Assembly: GCA_023512835.1 (NCBI GenBank)
Contig: CM042085.1
Span: 28,479,812-28,543,811 of the forward strand
DNA from: Taxillus chinensis
Lineage: Eukaryota > Streptophyta > Magnoliopsida > Santalales > Loranthaceae
Length of the DNA: 64,000 bases
Direction of reading: 5' to 3'
Position numbers and translations under genes: made by a program
The notes under the pieces: model-generated
Database searches by the model: none
What the model was told of the DNA's origin: nothing
Seen by the model: only the letters and a program-made list of their open reading frames with translations
In this document: positions 1-10,759 of the stretch, in pieces
Layout: every line of letters begins with the position of its first letter
Numbering within the stretch: position 1 is the first letter of the stretch

Positions 1-1832
1 TAAGAGTAGGCTATACTAGCTGCGTTTTCCACCCTTAACCACAACGCTTGGAAAGGTAACCATAGGATTATCCCTTTCAAGTAGCACTCCAACACATACC
101 TCTATCCACATAAGAACATATCTCTATTATTCAAGGTTGCCAAGGAGAGGTCACACGTTACCCACAAGCCATCACCTCACGCCTCAAGCTTTACTAGCTA
201 GCAAAAGGTAGCCTACAAGGTTTAATGACTTTAATTATCCACGGTTGTCAAAATCGAATACCACTCCCATATAAAACCAAAGCTCACATATCTATCAATT
301 ACTTATTATCCTTCTAGTGTTATAAATATAAATGTTCATTTTCCTTATATATTATTATTCTTATTATTATATTTTTATTTTTATTTTACAAGTCACCAAC
401 CACGTCTATTAGCAATGCTAACTCAAACGATCTCCTAAGCTTCACCAAACGGCAACCGTGGCTCAAGAGCCCTACCAACAAGAATACTCCTCTATTATAA
501 GTGTCTTAACTTAATTGCTAGAAACTCAACAATCAAAGGTCCACCCATCCACAGATGCAACACCGATCTTGCTTCTACTACACTCTTTTCCAATGTCCCG
601 ATTGTCCACAAGAAGAACAACCCTTTAAGCAACTTGTCTCAAATTGATTTGTTGGGGGATTGACCCCCCATCTCGAAACTTGTGGCCATCTTCGATTTCC
701 CTCGTCCGCCCCTTTGGGGTCCTTTGTCTTGATCAGGACACTTCGGTTGATCTTCATCCGAGCTCCTCCAAATGATATGGGTTGACCGCCCTCGGCGTGC
801 CTCGCTCTTAATCAATTATCGAATCTCATCCCTCAATTCTGGAATAATCAGGGTTAAAATGTCAATCTCGCCATGTGAAGATCATTACTTATAGCCTGCG
901 GCTCGCCACTTGCCCACCTGGGTGGCGGGCTCTTCGTCGTACGGGTCATAATTTTCCAGAGGCTAGGTACACGAGGAGGTAGCGCTCTAGGTTAACACTC
1001 AATGCTATCAGTACCATTACCGACTAGATGTTTGGAGCTATAACTAATCTCAAAACACACATTATCACCACACAGATTCGCAGATTCACATTTCACAAAC
1101 TATGCAAGTTCACACCTTCACATTGCACATATCATTTATACTCAAGTGAATGTTTTGAACACCACATTACTTATTCCACACAATACCATACAAAGGCACA
1201 CACTTAAGTATTCACATATCAATAGTATCATCACAACTTATTTTATTTATTTATTTATTTATTTATTTTCAGTTCACATTTCACAAGCTTCAAGTTCACA
1301 AGCACACAACTCATACCACAAATTCTTTCCCATGCTTTCATGCCTAAATCATCACAAAATTTCGGAGTTGTTACAATTTAAATTTTATTACGTTAAATTC
1401 CCCCCAGCTATCCATATCGGGCCTTACTTCCTCTACCCCACTTATCAATTCTCCTCTCACATGGCATTACTCACATTTCACACACTGCATCAATCAACAT
1501 TGCACACAGTTCAATTCACAGTGCACACAGCTCAAACAATCAAGGACCTTTCCTTATAGTCATGCTCAAGGTATTTCAAGAAAAATCAGAGTTGCGCAAT
1601 CCACACCTTGTCACATTATTCACATTTTCACACATCACAACAAATGCAACTAGTGCCCTAATGTCAATGCATGCAAATCCTACCTCAGGTCCTGGACTAC
1701 CCCAAGTACACCTTAGAAGCTCAAAGAGGACCGTGTTGATCGGGCACGTCCCTCCAGGTTCCTCCAAAGGACTCAAGATAACCAAATCCGCCCACTACCC
1801 TAGGCCAACTAGACCATGCTCTGATACCATAT
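1..1832 (-). mobile_element. Internal region (partial) of a minus-strand LTR retrotransposon
   Basis: This stretch lies on the internal side of the LTR at 1833-3525, next to its primer-binding site, so it is inferred to be the 5' internal part of a minus-strand element that runs off the left edge. I see no gag, protease or RT motif on either strand; the reading frames are short and look like chance. Sequence such as the C-rich run near 660 looks like spacer. The element may therefore be non-autonomous, or coding may begin outside the window. Confidence 0.45.
1814..1829 (-). other. Primer-binding site, initiator tRNA-Met type
   Basis: Read on the minus strand this is TGGTATCAGAGCATGG, the standard plant PBS complementary to the 3' end of initiator tRNA-Met. 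It starts a few bases inside the LTR end at 1833, which fixes the minus orientation and shows that this LTR is the 5' LTR. Confidence 0.75.
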
Positions 1833-3525
1833 TGTCACGCCCCGGTTTTCCAACCTGAGGAGACCGGAACGTGACCCTCCCTTTATCCGGGTTTGGATAA
1901 AGGGGTAGAATACAACACACACTTCACATTTTATTTTCAGAAACCAAAATCACATAATTATTAAATTCAAACCACATGCCTTTATTATATTTCAAACTTC
2001 ATTACAATATCTCCCCACTGGGGTTACAATGCCTCAACTGAATTACATAACACAAATAATATAAAACAAAGCCACAAAACAGAACTCTTCCACCTTGGTG
2101 TTCCCACCTAACGCCTGTAGGTCCCTGCAAGAAAACACACCATAGTAGGAGGAGTGAGCATCCACGGCTCGTTAGGGATCAAGTCTCCCCAACCCATCCC
2201 ATGCTCCTAGCATCTACATGCCATGTGTACAAGTGCAGTGTCGTGTTACAATGATTTCCACAGACAATGACAAATCACACCAGTAGTTACAACTCTCCAC
2301 CACACAAACCACAAGTGATTTAACCGCCTATTCAGGCCAATGATTTAACCGCCTCTCAGGCAAAGTAGTTTAACCGCCTCTTCAGGCCACTGGTTTAACC
2401 GCCTCTCAGGCAAAGTAGTTTAACCGCCTCTTCAGGCAAAGTAGTTTAACCGCCTCTTCATGCCAGATACCACAGTCATGCACACAACATACACCACCGT
2501 CACTCAAGCATAAAACCAAACACTTGGTGTGCACCTGTTCACAAGTGCACAAACCCAGCCATTCAGGCCATAGAACCAACACCCAGCATGCATACATACA
2601 CCAAATCACAAGTCCAGCCACACAGACATTTTATCAAACATGTGCTAGGCATATACACACATCAATATACACTCAGGCATTACATCGAACATGTAACATG
2701 CACCAACCACCCCACAACAGAATCACACCAAAATGCCATTGAAGGCCAACATTCATATAGGAGGTCACACCTATATGAATTTACATATAAATAGTATAAC
2801 AATAACAACAAAATCTCTATAAATTCTCTACACAGGGCCTAACCCCAGAACAGATCAGGTGAGACAGAACCCCTACCTTGGAAACGTCCTCCTTGCTCCC
2901 GCGCTAGACGCCGTCTTCCCCACGCATGACGCTTCGGCAGCAACCAGTAGCTCTCCTTCCCTCTCTCTAGCTCTCTCTCTCTCTCTACGACGGCTGCAGT
3001 GGCTAAAGAGAACCCTAAACCTAAAACAGGGAGTCTTTACCTCTTTATATAGACAACCCAAACCCCAAAACGACGTAGTTTTGATTAAATGAATCCCAAC
3101 ATCAAAACGACGTAGTTTTGATGGCAGACTACAACCTTTTTACAACCACACAGGGCAAAGCACTCCTAATTTCACCATGGTCCTTTAGCAAAAGAGGATC
3201 AGAACAACAAAATAATGATAATGGAGGCTGCACGTGAGAAAGCATTCTCACGGGCACCTCCAAATGCTCTATAATTTCACCACAGGACTTGGAACAACAT
3301 CAAGAAGGCTCCCATGCAAAAATCTCCCTGCACGTGAAAAGCATTCTCACGTTCATTCTCACGTGCACTCCCTATTGGGCTCAAACTTTGCCTCTTGCTT
3401 GCTCATCAACATACAAGATGATTAAGCCAAAGTGTGTGGAAAGAAAACTCCCTAAAACCCAACAATTTCCACCTAAAAAGGCAAAACCGACTAACTCCTC
3501 ACATCCCAAAATACGGGTCATTACA
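1833..3525 (-). repeat. 5' LTR (1.69 kb) of a Gypsy-like retrotransposon
   Basis: On the minus strand the LTR begins TGTAATGACCC and ends GGGGCGTGACA, with TG...CA ends, followed by a tRNA-Met type PBS. The partner LTR and left TSD lie outside the window. A related diverged LTR occurs in plus orientation at about 53600-54293: blocks around 2080-2200 match 53930-54050 in reverse complement. The TG...ATGACCC start and length resemble plant chromovirus LTRs (Tekay/Del), but no coding region is in view to confirm the lineage. A tandem repeat lies inside at 2316-2468. Confidence 0.65.
2316..2468. repeat. 24-26-bp tandem repeat inside the LTR
   Basis: About six consecutive imperfect copies of a unit with the core TTTAACCGCCTCTTCAGGC. 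The copies differ mainly in the tail (CAATGA, AAAGTAG or CACTGG). The related LTR near 53.7 kb has an unrelated TG-rich array at the corresponding place. Confidence 0.8.
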
Positions 3526-3529
3526 TATT

Positions 3530-3828
3530 CATACTTATACATTTGAAAGGGTGTGTGTGCGAGCAAGCCTGAATCAACCCTGTGTATGCACAAGAGCTCA
3601 AAGATATAATATAGGCTAGTATGTGAATCCTTTTATAAACGAGTGTAAAAGAGTCTTGCTTCTATTTTGTTGTATTTATCTTTTGATAATAAAACAAAAT
3701 ACTTCCACTATCTGGTTATCTTCCGCAGTGATTCTATCACTTAAGTAGATAAGTGTTGTGTCATAAGAGAATCAAAAGAGTTTCGATAAGAGCCTATTCA
3801 CCCCCCTCTAGGCTCCAAGGGACCATCA
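3530..3828 (+). repeat. Copia (Sirevirus-like) LTR 3' fragment, plus orientation
   Basis: The stretch from about 3600 to 3828 matches, in reverse complement, the 3' end of the LTRs at 17725-18889 and 29314-30469. Shared blocks include the AAAACAAAATACTTCCACTA run, the CCTATTCACCCCC run and the terminal GGGACCATCA. The 5' part of this LTR is missing. No PBS follows the end at 3828. Confidence 0.7.
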
Positions 3829-4795
3829 CTGTATATAGCAAGGAGCAAATCGTACGCGATGGAGTCGAGAGCGGATGTCCGAGCCAGGAAACACTAGCTC
3901 AGGATAGTGGGCTTACAACGATAGTAGCCCAGGAAAGACTTCAACTTGTATTCCTTCACTTTATGAGTGCAGGCCATCGAGGCTGCCATCTTCTCAGGCT
4001 CGGGCCGCAGATAAGTGCCATGAAGAAAATGGAGAGCGGCATGAAGAACGTCGGAGGGGATAACGATGGATTCACCCTGAACGGTGTAGGTGATGGAGTC
4101 GGTGGTGCGGTGAAAATGCTGGTAGAATTCAATAATATCTTCAAGGAGAAGTTCTACCGGGTTGGAGACTAGATTGAGAAGGTGGCTAGCGTCAAGGAGG
4201 GGACGAAGCTCCAAAAACCATGTTGGAGGATCATAAATAACATTCCAATCAACCAGGTGGCCCAGAGTTACGCCGTACAATGCGCTTTTGGGGCCATTGA
4301 AGTCGAAGTGGGAGAAGGTAAGGAAAGTTAGGGTTGTGAGAATAAGAGAGCGACGAAGGATTTGGGTATTCGAAAATGCAATGTCGCTCTATGCTTGAAC
4401 GCGCAGGATATATATGACTGGGTCGTGGATGCCACTGGGTCTAGGGTTTAAGCGAGATGAACAATGAGCCGCCTGATAACCTACGCTATTAAACTTGATA
4501 GTCGAACGTCTCTGGATAATAAGATGATGTGGAGCCCATAAGAACCAAGTATTTATGACAGCTGTATGCCTACTTTCAAAAATTTGAAGCGACTAATTGC
4601 CCCGTTCGAGACGTGCATTTAATGAATCATCATTATTCCTCCTCAAAAATACGCGATGTGAGATAATACATGGATTACCGCAGTTTGAGAATTTCAAGAG
4701 TCAGGAGGAAGGAAACCAACTGTCATCCAGAGTAAAGATAATCCATAAGAAGAATGAACCGGATGAGTGATAGTCTTGTTCCGTAGTAACAAGTG
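3829..4795 (-). pseudogene. Fragment of the Sirevirus-like env-region ORF
   Basis: A minus-strand reading frame at 3894-4280 aligns along its length with the frame at 21349-21930 inside the complete Copia element. Shared stretches include GHLVDWNV, LVSNP, the GESIVI block and KEYK.KSF. Downstream noncoding sequence also matches (4610-4790 against about 22100-22280, including TTTAATGAATCATCATTATT). It is therefore a piece of the region after pol in a related element. It resembles what databases call a putative plant transposon protein domain, as I recall the family. The adjoining LTR fragment is in the opposite orientation, so the locus has been rearranged. Confidence 0.65.
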
Positions 4796-6505
4796 TCATC
4801 ACTGGTTTTCGTCCGGGCCCTTTTGGGGTGAGCTCAAACTGAACCAATGGTGAGAAAATTTAGAGTCGCCACCAACTGTTTTTGGGGTACAGTTGGATAC
4901 CTTCTACTTCGAGTAGTTTCAAGTGTATGGTCTGCGTTATCAGAGATGGGTTCGGGAGTTGGTTACGTGTAGGGAAGGATTAGCACCCCTACAGTGCCCT
5001 TTCGGTATCTAATTTAGGAGGAGGAGGTTTTTCTTTTATTTGTACTGTCATAACTGGGTTAAGTTTCCTAAAAAGTCTATGATTTTTATTTAGCTAAGTT
5101 ATTTATTAAAGTTATGGTTAAAATGGATTTATCCTAAATTTCTAAAAAGGGAATCCTAAAAATTTTGGGTTTTTGTTTTGAAGTGGAGAATGAGATCCTA
5201 GGAATTGGTTTTGATTTTTTGTTTTTTTGGAAATTGAAGTCCTAAGAAATGGTTTTTATTTCCCCCCTTTTTTTTGTTTTTTTCTTGGTTTAGAAAACAT
5301 ACATTTTTTTTTGTTTTGTAAAAAAAAACATTTTGTTTTGGTCTTTTGTTTTGTTTTTGGAAGGTAAAACATATTTTTTTGTGTTTAAGATTGAATTGGA
5401 ACTCCTAAATATGAAAACGTGCATTTTTTTTATAAAAGATGCTTTTCTTTTTCTTTTTTTTTTTTTTGACTTGGAATGCATTTTTGTGGTTTTGAAAACA
5501 TTTTTTTTTGTTTTTATTTTTATTTTTTTTGCTTTGTTTTTTTTTGCTTTGTTTTTTTTTTTTTTTTTTTTTTTGGGAATTGAAGTACTAATTTTTTGGT
5601 TCGAAAACATTGAAGCGTTTTTTTTTTTGTTTGGAAAACACATTTTTTGACAGAATTGAAACTAAATCTACACATGCATATTTGAATTTTTAACTATAGT
5701 GCACTGCCAAAATAAATGTGAAGTGTGTGCAAGTGGCATTCGAAAAATGAAAATAAATAAAAAAAGAATGACAACAATTAAGACCACTCTCTCTCTTCCC
5801 TTTTTTCTTTTTTTTCTTTTTCTTTTTCATATCACTCTCCCTTTTTCTTTGCTCTCTATTTTTTTTTCTTTTTTCTCTCTTTTTTTTTTTACTACTTGCT
5901 ATTAAAAATTACAACCCTGTATTAAAGCAACACAAAACAAAACAATATAATAACATACGAGATGCGTGAAGTGGAACAAAGTAAATCAAAATAAAGAGTA
6001 AAAATAAAAATAAAAATAAACCGACTCGAGCTCTAACTTGAAATTCTGTAGCGATGGCGTTGACGGGAGGGTGAAACTCCAAGAGCAATCGGTCGGAATC
6101 GGGCTAGAAACAATGGTACCGCCGGCAACGACTACGAATGGACCTTCTTTTTTTTTTGTTTTTGGTATTTGTTGCTGGAAATATGAAAAAAAAGGGGAAC
6201 GAAAATAAAATTGGGGGATTGACAATGATGTTGCAGACTTTCTAGGTTTGGAATGGGGGTGAGTGTATGTATGAATGCTGGCAAAGTGAAGAGAGAAGTG
6301 AGGAGAAAAGGAAAGAAAAAGAATTCGGATGGGATGTTTGTTGTTGTTTTTTTTGGGGGAGGCGGGAGTTGGGCGAATTTGAGATGGAATGGCACAGAAT
6401 CCGGGTGTTCTTTCTTTTATCTCTCTTTCCTGCAGGACGTCCTCTCTTTCTAGGTGTGATCTCTTGTTTTTTTTTGTTTTGGGGCTCTTTGTTTAATTAT
6501 CGAAA
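4796..6505 (-). repeat. 3' part of a ~3-kb Tat/Ogre-like LTR with PBS
   Basis: On the minus strand the LTR ends ...CCCCAAAAACA at 4877 and is followed by GTTGGTGGCGACTCT, a PBS-like sequence also present after the plus-strand LTR at 34648-37698. About 80 internal bases beyond the PBS (4796-4876) also match that copy. The body is T-rich with low-complexity runs (5210-5900), then a GC-richer part (6040-6440). The 5' half of the LTR is missing: at 6506 it gives way to the AT-rich fold-back element. The frames seen here are low-complexity artefacts, not genes. The Tat/Ogre assignment rests on the PBS and LTR length. Confidence 0.6.
4863..4873 (-). other. Tat/Ogre-type primer-binding site
   Basis: The minus strand reads GGTGGCGACTC directly after the LTR end. 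The same site at 37701 follows the plus-strand LTR. This PBS type is, from memory, complementary to tRNA-Arg in Tat/Ogre elements. Confidence 0.5.
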
Positions 6506-8859
6506 TAAACTGTTTTTTGTAATATATGCTTATATATATACTTACAATATAACATATAAATAATATTAATAATATTATTATTAGCAATAATGATAATAAT
6601 AATAAAAAGTATATGATTTATTTTAAAAATAATTATAATTATAAAGTATATATATTTATATTATAATAGCAATTAAATGTACTATTAATATTTTGATATA
6701 AAACACAAATTAATTAGATTTACAATTAGTTTTTAAGTTATTAATAGGTTGACTTAGGATTAGGCGATCCAATCAAATATTATTTGATTGGAAATGCATT
6801 AATATTTAAACTAATAATATTATTTACATGATTTACTACTTTTAATTCAAATATTAAATACATACTATTAAATGTCAAAAGACTCAAAACTTACTATTAC
6901 CATGCATGACTCATATCAGGCGTGAAATAATTTATGAGTATTCATATTAATTTGATTCAAGTTTAATTTTGAATTTATTAATAGGTTAATTTAAAACTAA
7001 ATGATTCAATCATGTATTATTTGATTGATAAATGCATTAATATTTGAACTAATAATGACATTTACATGATTTATTATTTTTAAACCAAATATGAAATACA
7101 TACTACCAAAAGTCAAATTCACTCTCACCGATCACCATGGATAACTCATATCATGAATGAAATAATTCTTAAATGGACATTAATTATATTCAACTTTAGT
7201 TTTTAAATTATTAATAAGTTGATTTAAGACTAACTAATATAATCAAATATTATTTGATTGAATAATTATAATATTACTTATGTTGTACGTAGGGATGACA
7301 ACAGGTCGGGTTGGGCCTGGGTGCTGCCCGACCCAAACCCGACCCGAAAATAATTATGTTGACTTAACCCGACCCGACTGAGGGGTTTGGGCGGGGCAGG
7401 GCGGGGCGAATAGTTTTTCATTAAATTTACTTAAAATTTTCGAGTCGGGGTGGGTCGGGTAAGACCCGGCCTGACCCAATGGCTTGTGGGGGGGTCATTT
7501 CGGGTCGAGACAGCCCGGGTCGGGGCGGGGCGGGGCGGGTTGCTTTTGCCATCCCTAGTTGTACGTAATATATTAGTTTGTACTAACATACTATATAATT
7601 ATATCACTTACTTATATTTTATTTACTTGTATTTTATATTAAAATATTACTACTACTTTTAAATGTTATTTTTATTAAAATATAAGTATATATACTTTAT
7701 AAGTGATATATATACTAATTATGTAAACATAGTAAACAATAATCGTTTATGATATATATAATAGTTATCAACAAACCTTTTGACACTAGTTATTAAACTC
7801 AAGATATACAACAATTATCATATTACTTATGTTATATATATAGTTATATAGTCATCACTATATATATATATGCATCTATAAATTGTAATAAATAAGTAAT
7901 AACCTAAGTAGCGAGTAGTGATAATCTAAGTAATATAATTATCATAGATAATAAGTGATAATATGAGTAATGATAACTTAACTAATATAATTATATATCA
8001 TAATTATTATATTACTTATGTTATAAGCAATATACTACTCCGAGAAGTCGTGTTTCTCCAACATATTTTTCTTAATGTAATTAAAACGATCAATAATATA
8101 ATTATTTTTATATGAGATTAATTATTAGGTGTGAGTGTATATATATGTATTCTTTGATATTATAAGTATATATATATATATATTATTATAATTATAACCA
8201 ATGTTATTAGTTAATCATATAATACTAACTATTTTGATATAATAAAGAATATATGGTGAAAATGAATTTTGACTTTTGATAGTATGTATTTTATATTTGG
8301 ATTAAAAGTAATAAACTATGTAAATGATATCACTAGTTCAAATATTAATGTATTTATTGATCAAATAATACATGATTGGATTATTTAATTTTAAATTAAT
8401 CTATTAATAAATTCAAAATTAAACTTGAATTAAATTAATATGAGTACCCACAAGTTATTTCACACGTGATATGAGTCATTTATAATGAGGGTGAGTTTTG
8501 AGTTTTTTTGACATTTGATAGTATGTATTTAATATTTAAATTACTAGTAGTAAATCATGTAAATGATATTATTAGTTTAAATATTAATACATTTTCAATC
8601 AAATAATATTTAATTAGATCACGTAATCTTAAGTCAACCTATTAATAACTAAACTAATTTTAAATCTAATTAATTTATATTTATATGAAAATAGTAATAG
8701 TACATCTAGTTTTTATTATAATATAAATATATATACTTTATAATTACTATTATTTTTAAAATAAATCATGCACTCATTATTATTATTATTTACATGTTAT
8801 ATTGTAAATATATATATATATATATTAAATATATAAGCATATATAACAAAAACAGTTTA
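6506..8859. mobile_element. AT-rich element with ~650-bp terminal inverted repeats
   Basis: The left arm (6506 to about 7200) is the diverged reverse complement of the right arm (about 8170 to 8859). Matching blocks: the left end TAAACTGTTTTTTG against the right end CAAAAACAGTTTA; the CAATCAAATATTATTTGATTG region; and repeated ATTTACATGATTTA blocks. The interior is nearly pure AT and has no coding frame. A GC-rich MITE (7290-7557) is nested inside. The ends are compatible with a TA target site but I see no longer TSD, so the superfamily is unassigned (a MULE-like or mariner-like derivative are options). Confidence 0.65.
7290..7557. mobile_element. hAT-type MITE (268 bp), TSD GTTGTACG
   Basis: The ends are TAGGGATGACAAC and TTGCCATCCCTA, near-perfect inverted repeats. 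Both sides are flanked by the exact 8-bp duplication GTTGTACG (7282-7289 and 7558-7565), the TSD length of hAT elements. The interior is rich in GGGTCGG and GGGCGGG motifs and stands out against the AT-rich host element. It encodes nothing. Confidence 0.85.
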
Positions 8860-8990
8860 GTCTGATGGTTAAACAACATACTGCCCGGAGGGCAGGTCAT
8901 GGGTTCGAATCTCCATTTTGGCATATTTTGTAGAGGGAGTCTAAGAAAAGTCTCATTTTCATGGTTTGAGTTCATGACATAGTCTTACAT
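8851..8990 (+). mobile_element. Possible tRNA-derived SINE fragment
   Basis: An A-box-like TAGTCTGATGG is followed about 45 bp later by the canonical B box GGTTCGAATC. The Pol III-type internal promoter spacing fits a tRNA-derived SINE head. A perfect hairpin CTGCCC-GGA-GGGCAG lies between the boxes. The 3' end and TSD are not clear, and the first bases overlap the end of the AT-rich inverted repeat. Confidence 0.4.
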
Positions 8991-8999
8991 GCATAATTA

Positions 9000-10710
9000 G
9001 AGGAGTTCGGTTCATAATGAAGCAATGAACCAGAAGATTCATACAATGGTGTTTTATAATGTTAGAAGCTTTCAGAAAGTTTCATTACTTCAGTTTGAGT
9101 TAAGGATGAAAAGCTACATCTCAAAGTTCCTTCGTAACAAAGAGAAGGAATTCGGTTTGAGATGAATAAACATATTAGAATGCTAAGTACAATGATGTTT
9201 CATAGTATCGGAAGCCTTCAGAAAGCACTTAGTGAAATAAAGATAATAAAACAAAATAAGATTCGCTTATAATGTGAGCACTATTGTCAATGATGTAACA
9301 TCAAGATGATGAACAAAGGGAATGAATGATGAGGCTAGACAATGTTGGTCCACTAAATTCTAAAGTCATAAGATTTGCTTATGATGTAGGCAACATTCCT
9401 TATGAAGAAATACGAAGGCATCAGACAATATTGGAGTCAAACGATGTCATTCTACTAATGCTAACATTATAAGATTTGCTTATGATGATAGCAATGTTGC
9501 TTATGACATAGCCTTTGGCTTGATGTTGTAAGCATTACTGATGACATACCTAGCAATGATGATGAGATAACAAGACTTGCCTGGTGAAGACACAAGCAGC
9601 GCTTAGTAACCGAATCAATAGCACTATTGATGCAATAAACATTCCTGATGATGTAATATGCAATTCTGATGGCAGTTACACAATAAGCTTTGATCATAAT
9701 GTAACCAAAAGTGTTGATGACATCACAAACATCTATGATGATGTTATAAGAAGTAGTGTTTCAATATGAAACACAGATGATGACATAAGCATGTCTGGTG
9801 ACATAAGAAGATGCTTTGATGATGTTATCATGCAGAAAATGTTTGTTTTCCCCAGCTTGATGATCTTGATTAGATGTTTGCTATAAAACTAGACATGAGT
9901 TTAGATGATATAATTTTCAAAGTCTTAGAAGGATCAAATGATTGTTCATCATCTCTAAAATGACGGGAATTCATTTCCATCTACTATTGAAGACTAAATT
10001 TAAAGAAGTCAAAGCTCAACGTTCGCCTATTACTAAATGCCTTATTTTAGCTTAATGTTGCATGCTCTAGTAATGCTTACTGGTCATTAAGTATGTATAA
10101 AGATTCAATTATTGAATAAAGCTTTCTAAACCCTAACTGAGTCAAGGCAAACAACAACAACAACAACGAAAAAAGGAGAGCAAGAATTGAGACAAAAAAC
10201 AAAGGTAAACAGAGCACAGAAAACACGAAGAAAAAAAATAAAAATAAAACAGTTAAGTGGAAGTTTTCAAAGTTAGAAGAAACATCTTTGTCATCAAATA
10301 TCACCTACAACAATTATCCAATGAGAATTCTTTTCTATTTATTTTTATTATATATTGTTGCATATTTATCTGTTTATCTAAATTATATCTCTGTAACATT
10401 AAAGTACCATCTACAAAGAGCTTCCTTGAAGATCCTTCAGATTGTTTAAGCCTCTTGTCTAAAGTACTAAACTAAAATTGTTCGACTGTGAGCTAAAACA
10501 ACTAAGTTTTTTAGTGAACTCGTGAAAATAATTTATGTACTCCAATACTATTTTAGTATAATCCTTTACTAGTTTCTAAAAGAGAAGTGGAGTAGGAGGT
10601 GTTCACTCAGAACCATTATAAACTTGTGTTTTTATGTTTACTTGTTTTATTCTACATATCTTATTTTTAATTTAGACTATAAGCTATTCACTTACCTTTC
10701 GAGATCAACA
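9000..10710 (+). repeat. 5' LTR of a decayed plus-strand Copia element (left end approximate)
   Basis: The right end is well defined: ...GAGATCAACA at 10710, followed after two bases by a tRNA-Met type PBS. The left end is uncertain. The body has many imperfect short repeats built on GATGATG and AAGATTTGCTTATGATG. The frames here are short and show no conserved protein. Confidence 0.5.
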
Positions 10711-10712
10711 AG

Positions 10713-10726
10713 TGGTATTAGAGCCA
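10713..10726 (+). other. Primer-binding site of the plus-strand Copia element
   Basis: TGGTATTAGAGCCA differs by one base from the initiator tRNA-Met PBS TGGTATCAGAGCCA and starts two bases after the LTR end at 10710. Confidence 0.75.
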
Positions 10727-10759
10727 TACTACTCCTAGGACCTTAACTGGTTGAGTAGT

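Noticed and set aside
5290..5905. Lys/Phe-rich frames on both strands
   Set aside because: They follow poly-T/poly-A low-complexity sequence inside an LTR; composition artefacts, no motif.
8851..8925. A true tRNA gene
   Set aside because: No full cloverleaf or acceptor stem can be paired; only A/B-box-like words, so a SINE-like remnant is more likely.
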